The position numbers and the translations under genes are program-made. Below, one piece after another: positions 59,863 through 64,000 of a stretch of 64,000 bases of DNA; the stretch's first letter is position 1; the number at the start of each line of letters is the position of its first letter. The notes beneath the pieces were generated by a model that saw only the letters and a list, made by a program, of their open reading frames with translations, searched no databases and was not told the DNA's origin. The stretch is from Chaunax sp. Z400. Taxonomy: Eukaryota > Chordata > Actinopteri > Lophiiformes > Chaunacidae. Where the stretch lies: assembly GCA_037577475.1 (NCBI GenBank), contig CM075204.1:9126855-9190854 (forward strand), read 5' to 3'.

Positions 59863-61639
59863 ATCCTCTCCGAGGAAAGCATAATGAGGAAAAATTAAAT
59901 CAACATAAATTGTATCTGTTTTATTGGTGGGTAAATGTGGTTATTATACATACAGTGGACTTTCTATTTACCTCTGTTGCTCCTTCAGGAGCTCCTCTGA
60001 CATCACTTCATGGTGGCAGCTTGAAGCTTGTAGCGTCGGCAGAGGCTCTGAATGTTGAGGTTGTGTCCAGCTGAGCCTCTGCATGTGTAATGTAACTGTG
60101 TAATGGTGTAATGGTAATTTCACTTCTTTTCCAGTCATTACAGGATTTTGGCTGACCCAGGATCAGGGACAACGCTGTCAAACAGGAGGACGATGAGTTC
60201 GTGAACATAGCCTGGAATAAACTAGATACTTTCTTCTGTTTTTTTTTTAAATGAAAAGTTTGACAAAAAATAGTTTGCTGAGTAAAAATTACACAGCAGT
60301 TAGTTCTTTTATGATATCGCCTTTTTTGAAATGCACATTTTTACTTTCAAGAAGAGAAAAATGGACTTAATATGTTGCGTTGCCCTGTGTGAAATAAATG
60401 GTGATCATTTCTTTGCAGACTGTTAGTTCAATCTTTTTCTGCTTGAGGCTGTATCCCACCTCCTTCTCTTCAGAGGAGCCACTTTAACAACAGGATCTCC
60501 TGAGGCATTTGTTGACTATACGTGGTTGGTATTCCTCATTGAAGATGCTGAGAGCTAGTCTGCAATAACAATTCATACAACATAATGTGTCTATTATTGG
60601 TGCAGTATTTAGCACAAAGAAATAAAGTGTGCACACTGAGCTCCCAGTAACCAAACATTTTTAAAATCATCCACAGGCCTGAGAGAGACTTCCCAGACAA
60701 ACTATGTTCATGTAGGAGAATAACATGATTGGTTATTGTGTGGCTGGTTATACATAAGGATTACCAGCAAAGCATCTCAATGATTGTTACAAAGTGGGTG
60801 ACGACACTGTGGAGGGATGATGAGGAGGTTTGGTGGTGAAGGCTTGGTTTTTCCACCCTCTTCGTGAATAATCCTCTTTCGAGGACTTTCTCCAGACTGC
60901 AGGAAAAAGTTTAATCCTGAGGAAGGAAATTATAATATGACTGCTTAGAAAATACCTTTGGGTGCCAAATGCAAAGCATTCATATGAGCCCCTTTACATC
61001 AGAGAAATAAGGCCTAATAACGATTCATATATTTCCTGTGAGTGAAATAAAATAAACGTATACCTACCTTCAACCACTGATTTCATTTTGTGTGTGAATG
61101 TGATGGATGTGACTGATGACAGAGGTCCACTTCACCACCCACCCTGTGCCTGTCTTGAATAATGATGTAATTTATTCGTGAAGGTTCCTGATGCTCTGTT
61201 GACACCTTTTTACCACCTGATACTCCTGTTCATCTCAGATTTTTTTCAGTGTTCTTGGGCAACCTTTGGAGAATGAAAATAATTTAATTGTGAAGGAATC
61301 AGTATGGGAATCCCTTCCCAGTGAGTAGCATGTCAAAGCTAACTGTAAATTAAAAGACCAAACAGGAGTGTCAGGGATATATGGTGTCACAGCCTTCTCA
61401 ATATTCTATTAATGAAAAGCGAAGACACTTCTGGTGGTACAATATGGTCTAATGAGCTGTTATACATGCTCCTGTCAAGTATACCATATCAGGAAGCTGT
61501 GCAATTGCTCTGCTTTGTAGCGGTGTAGATGATTGACAGAATGGTGCACACTTTTCTTTTACTCTAAATACTGTCACTTTACAGAAACTTCATGGAGTGG
61601 AATTCTCAATGAATTCCCATGCTGCTAATGTCAATGGAA
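59863..61639. other. intergenic, nothing recognised
   Basis: No exon, RNA gene or clear repeat could be identified. Short frames only. Confidence 0.5.
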
Positions 61640-61960
61640 ATGCCAACACAGAACATGCAAATTGGAAAACCAAAAAGGGAATCTTATTAACAAAAATCTA
61701 ATAAAAAAAAAAAAAACTTGCAGGCAACAATATAGAAAAAAAGCAGGTAAATTAGAAAACAAAAACAAAACCCCAGAAAGGCACAGGGAAAACCTGGCAG
61801 GAAGACAGGAGGAAATGCATGCAAACTGACAACTGAAAGTGGGAAAGCACATGGACCCCATACACGGGAGGCTAATTAAGAACAGGTGAGACTAATTAGG
61901 GGAATCACAAAGGTGGGAAGAGACCAAAGACTGGAGGTGCAAACAAACATAGCACATGAG
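61640..61960. repeat. purine-rich dispersed repeat
   Basis: This A/G-rich stretch (AAAACCCCAGAAAGGCACAG, GGAAAACCTGGCAGGAAGAC, AGAACAGGTGAGACTAATTA) resembles in style the block at 25950-26540 and fish retroelement 5' ends. The family is not assigned. Confidence 0.35.
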
Positions 61961-62810
61961 GCGACAATTAGACTCCATCACTGAAAGCACAATTTTTAAT
62001 GATAAAATGTTAATTGTTTTCAAGTCATGCATAAATTGGTACCTTTTGCAGGAATAAAAATCATTGCCTGAATGCAACAAATTGCATATTTAAAAAAAAA
62101 GGTGTATGGTGTTACGTCCCCATACATCTCTAGGTGACTTTGCAGTATCGGTGCTCATTGATGTCACCACACAACTTAGAATGCTAGTGTTGCTCCATGC
62201 CACCTATTTGCTGAGGTGACCAGAACAAGGATATAAACAAGTCTTAAACGCAGCTACTTTGGCTATAAAAAATAATTTGATGAAATTAATCAGATGAGGC
62301 CAAGGATGGAATTCACCTGAAGTGTTTAAAGTTAGTTAATTCAAGATCTACTTCATATTTAATTCGAATGCATTTTAAATACCAAACCAAAGACAGCTGC
62401 CATCTTAAAATGAAACTGAAATGTACCCTTGTACTTGCAAAAGGTCACTGACTGAGATGTAAGAAATGATTCATAGGAGTAATCAAATGTGCTGAGAGTA
62501 AATAAGTAATAAGGTGAGTCAGTGCAAAACCAAGACAAGGCATAGGAACAAACAAACATGAACTGTGAGGGAGATAATGAGAGCTGACAGGAGGTAAAAC
62601 GCCCTTTTCTAAAGAAGAAGGTGATGTATTGTCGCGTCGCTGTGGCGGCTGCTGAACCCATGGCTGCAGTGGCCCTCAGAGAGCCGCGCTCCACCCTCAC
62701 CTGATTATTTTTCACCTTGTTTACGGCCGCACTCACTCACGGCGCTGCTCCTATATCTCCCTCCCCGCGTGGACTTGTCTCATTACGTCCATCTCAACGA
62801 GTCACTCAGC

Positions 62811-62868
62811 CGAGAGAGAGAGGGAGGGAGGGAGGGAGAGAGGTGGAAAGAGGGAGGGACGGGGGGGA
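62811..62868 (+). repeat. (GGGA)n/(GA)n purine tract
   Basis: GAGAGAGAGGGAGGGAGGGA is followed by GAGAGAGG, GAGGGAGGGAC and GGGGGGGAC. Several runs of three or more G lie within about 60 bp, so the + strand could fold into a G-quadruplex or the duplex into H-DNA. A 75-codon frame through it is an artefact. Confidence 0.8.
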
Positions 62869-63390
62869 CAGGTAATACAAGGACAGGTGAGGAAAGACGA
62901 TTAGAAAGAAATGAGTATAGTAGAGGAACATTGTCTAAATCTGTCCTGACAAGAGGCGGCAAAGTGTTTAGTGTGGAAATTACTGTGAGAGTGTAAATTC
63001 ATCTGAAGCAGGACGGACAGGGAAGGACAAGGCAGCACCTGATATAAACTGTGGCCCTGCTTTATATGAGGAATTATGTCTTGGATAGGAGTAAACAGGT
63101 CTCACAGTGCACGTCCACAAGCACAGAGTCCTGCCGCACTTTCTGCATCTCATTAGTCTTTCCTCATACGCTGTCAGTCACAGCCAGGGTATGAGCTGAC
63201 ATGTGATATTGGGAAAATGAATATGTGTCACTTTCATTTATCCTGTGACAGACTTTCAAGCAGGGACCCAAAGAAAGAAAACATTATTTTCCTAGCAAGT
63301 TTGACATCCTTCTCTATGTGGTCAAGGTTGTACAGCAAAATGCCAGCTATGATCTCTTTATGGTAAACTTTTCATATTCATGGTGGAGTG

Positions 63391-63638
63391 GGGGAGGATG
63401 AGGCGAGCAGCCTATCCCAGCTGACTTTGGACGGGAGGCGGGGTACAACCTGGACAAGTCGCCAGTTCATCACAGGACCACATAGAAAGACAAACAACCA
63501 TTCACACTCACATTCATGCCTAAGGTCAATATAGAGTCACCAATTCACCTATATTGGTTTTTGGTGGTGGGACGAAGCCGGAGAACCTGGAGGGAACTCA
63601 TGGAGACACAGGGAGAACGTGCAAACTCTACACAGAGA
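63391..63638 (+). repeat. dispersed teleost repeat (longer copy)
   Basis: CAGCCTATCCCAGCTGACTT, GGCGGGGTACAACCTGGACA, AAGTCGCCAGTTCATCACAG, CATAGAAAGACAAACAACCA, TTCACACTCACATTCATGCC and GGGAGAACGTGCAAACTCTA are consecutive blocks of a very common fish repeat. It is the most complete of the three copies in the window. Confidence 0.7.
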
Positions 63639-64000
63639 AAAAAAGAGTGTCTCTTTTATTCAGACTGAAAGACTGAGTGAGCTCATGTCTGATGAAGAGG
63701 AGCAGAAAAACAAACCGAGACACCTGAAAACAGGAGGCGCTGCTCTGTAAACGTCTTGTTAAATTTGAAAGGAGTTGAGCTTTCAGTAAAACTCTTCTCC
63801 TTTAAAAGGATCATTTATGAACTCGTTCACTGAACATTTAACATAATTTAATTTTAACTGCGTGTAGAGTGAAAAATGTTGTTCCCCATATAAACCTCAT
63901 CTGCCTTAACGACACAGATTTTATATCTGCTGATTTATTAAATCAGAATTTGATGAAGAACTTGGTAATATACAAAAAGGGTGTGTGTTAACATTTGGAG

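Noticed and set aside
62359..62736. 125-codon minus-strand frame
   Set aside because: There is no domain or signal; part of it runs over simple composition. It is treated as chance.

Overview
This window is vertebrate nuclear DNA, almost certainly from a teleost fish and probably a percomorph. It is about 60% A+T, has no long open reading frames, and is dominated by introns, intergenic DNA and fish-type repeats: a tRNA-derived SINE, L2-like and RTE-like LINE fragments, Tc1 and hAT relics, MITEs, and micro- and minisatellites. No bacterial, organellar or viral gene organisation is seen. The fish assignment rests on the protein family plus the repeat families; the percomorph assignment is inference.

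One protein-coding gene can be supported: tafa2 (formerly fam19a2), on the + strand, a secreted chemokine-like neuropeptide of the TAFA family. Its coding sequence is split over four exons: 12235-12337 (signal peptide), 22735-22890 (first six cysteines), 29034-29158 (last four cysteines) and 33956-33985 (short C-terminal tail and stop). Splice sites and phases agree, giving a 137-residue precursor with the exact cysteine spacing of TAFA1-4. An acceptor lies one base before the ATG, so at least one 5' non-coding exon must lie upstream; I could not locate it. A poly(A) signal near 34858 is the likely end of the transcript.

Layout: 1-12233 is upstream DNA with two inverted copies of a dispersed repeat, one of them split by a 510-bp terminal-inverted-repeat element. 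12338-22734 is intron 1 (SINE, second TIR element, RTE-like LINE end, MITE). 22891-29033 is intron 2. 29159-33955 is intron 3 (a 353-bp MITE abutting a ~32-bp minisatellite). 33986 to about 34880 is the 3' UTR. About 34.9-64.0 kb is intergenic, with a large tetranucleotide array, an antisense L2-like LINE fragment containing a reverse-transcriptase motif, a complete 237-bp Tc1-type MITE, two Tc1-like transposase C-terminal relics, and a decayed hAT element with a BED zinc-finger remnant. Several stretches look like possible conserved non-coding elements, but that cannot be tested from one sequence.

No new multi-gene system is present. The most interesting points are the divergent C-terminal tail of the predicted TAFA2, the filled/empty-site pair of repeats, the nested or abutting transposon-minisatellite structures, and the protein-level traces of otherwise invisible transposases.
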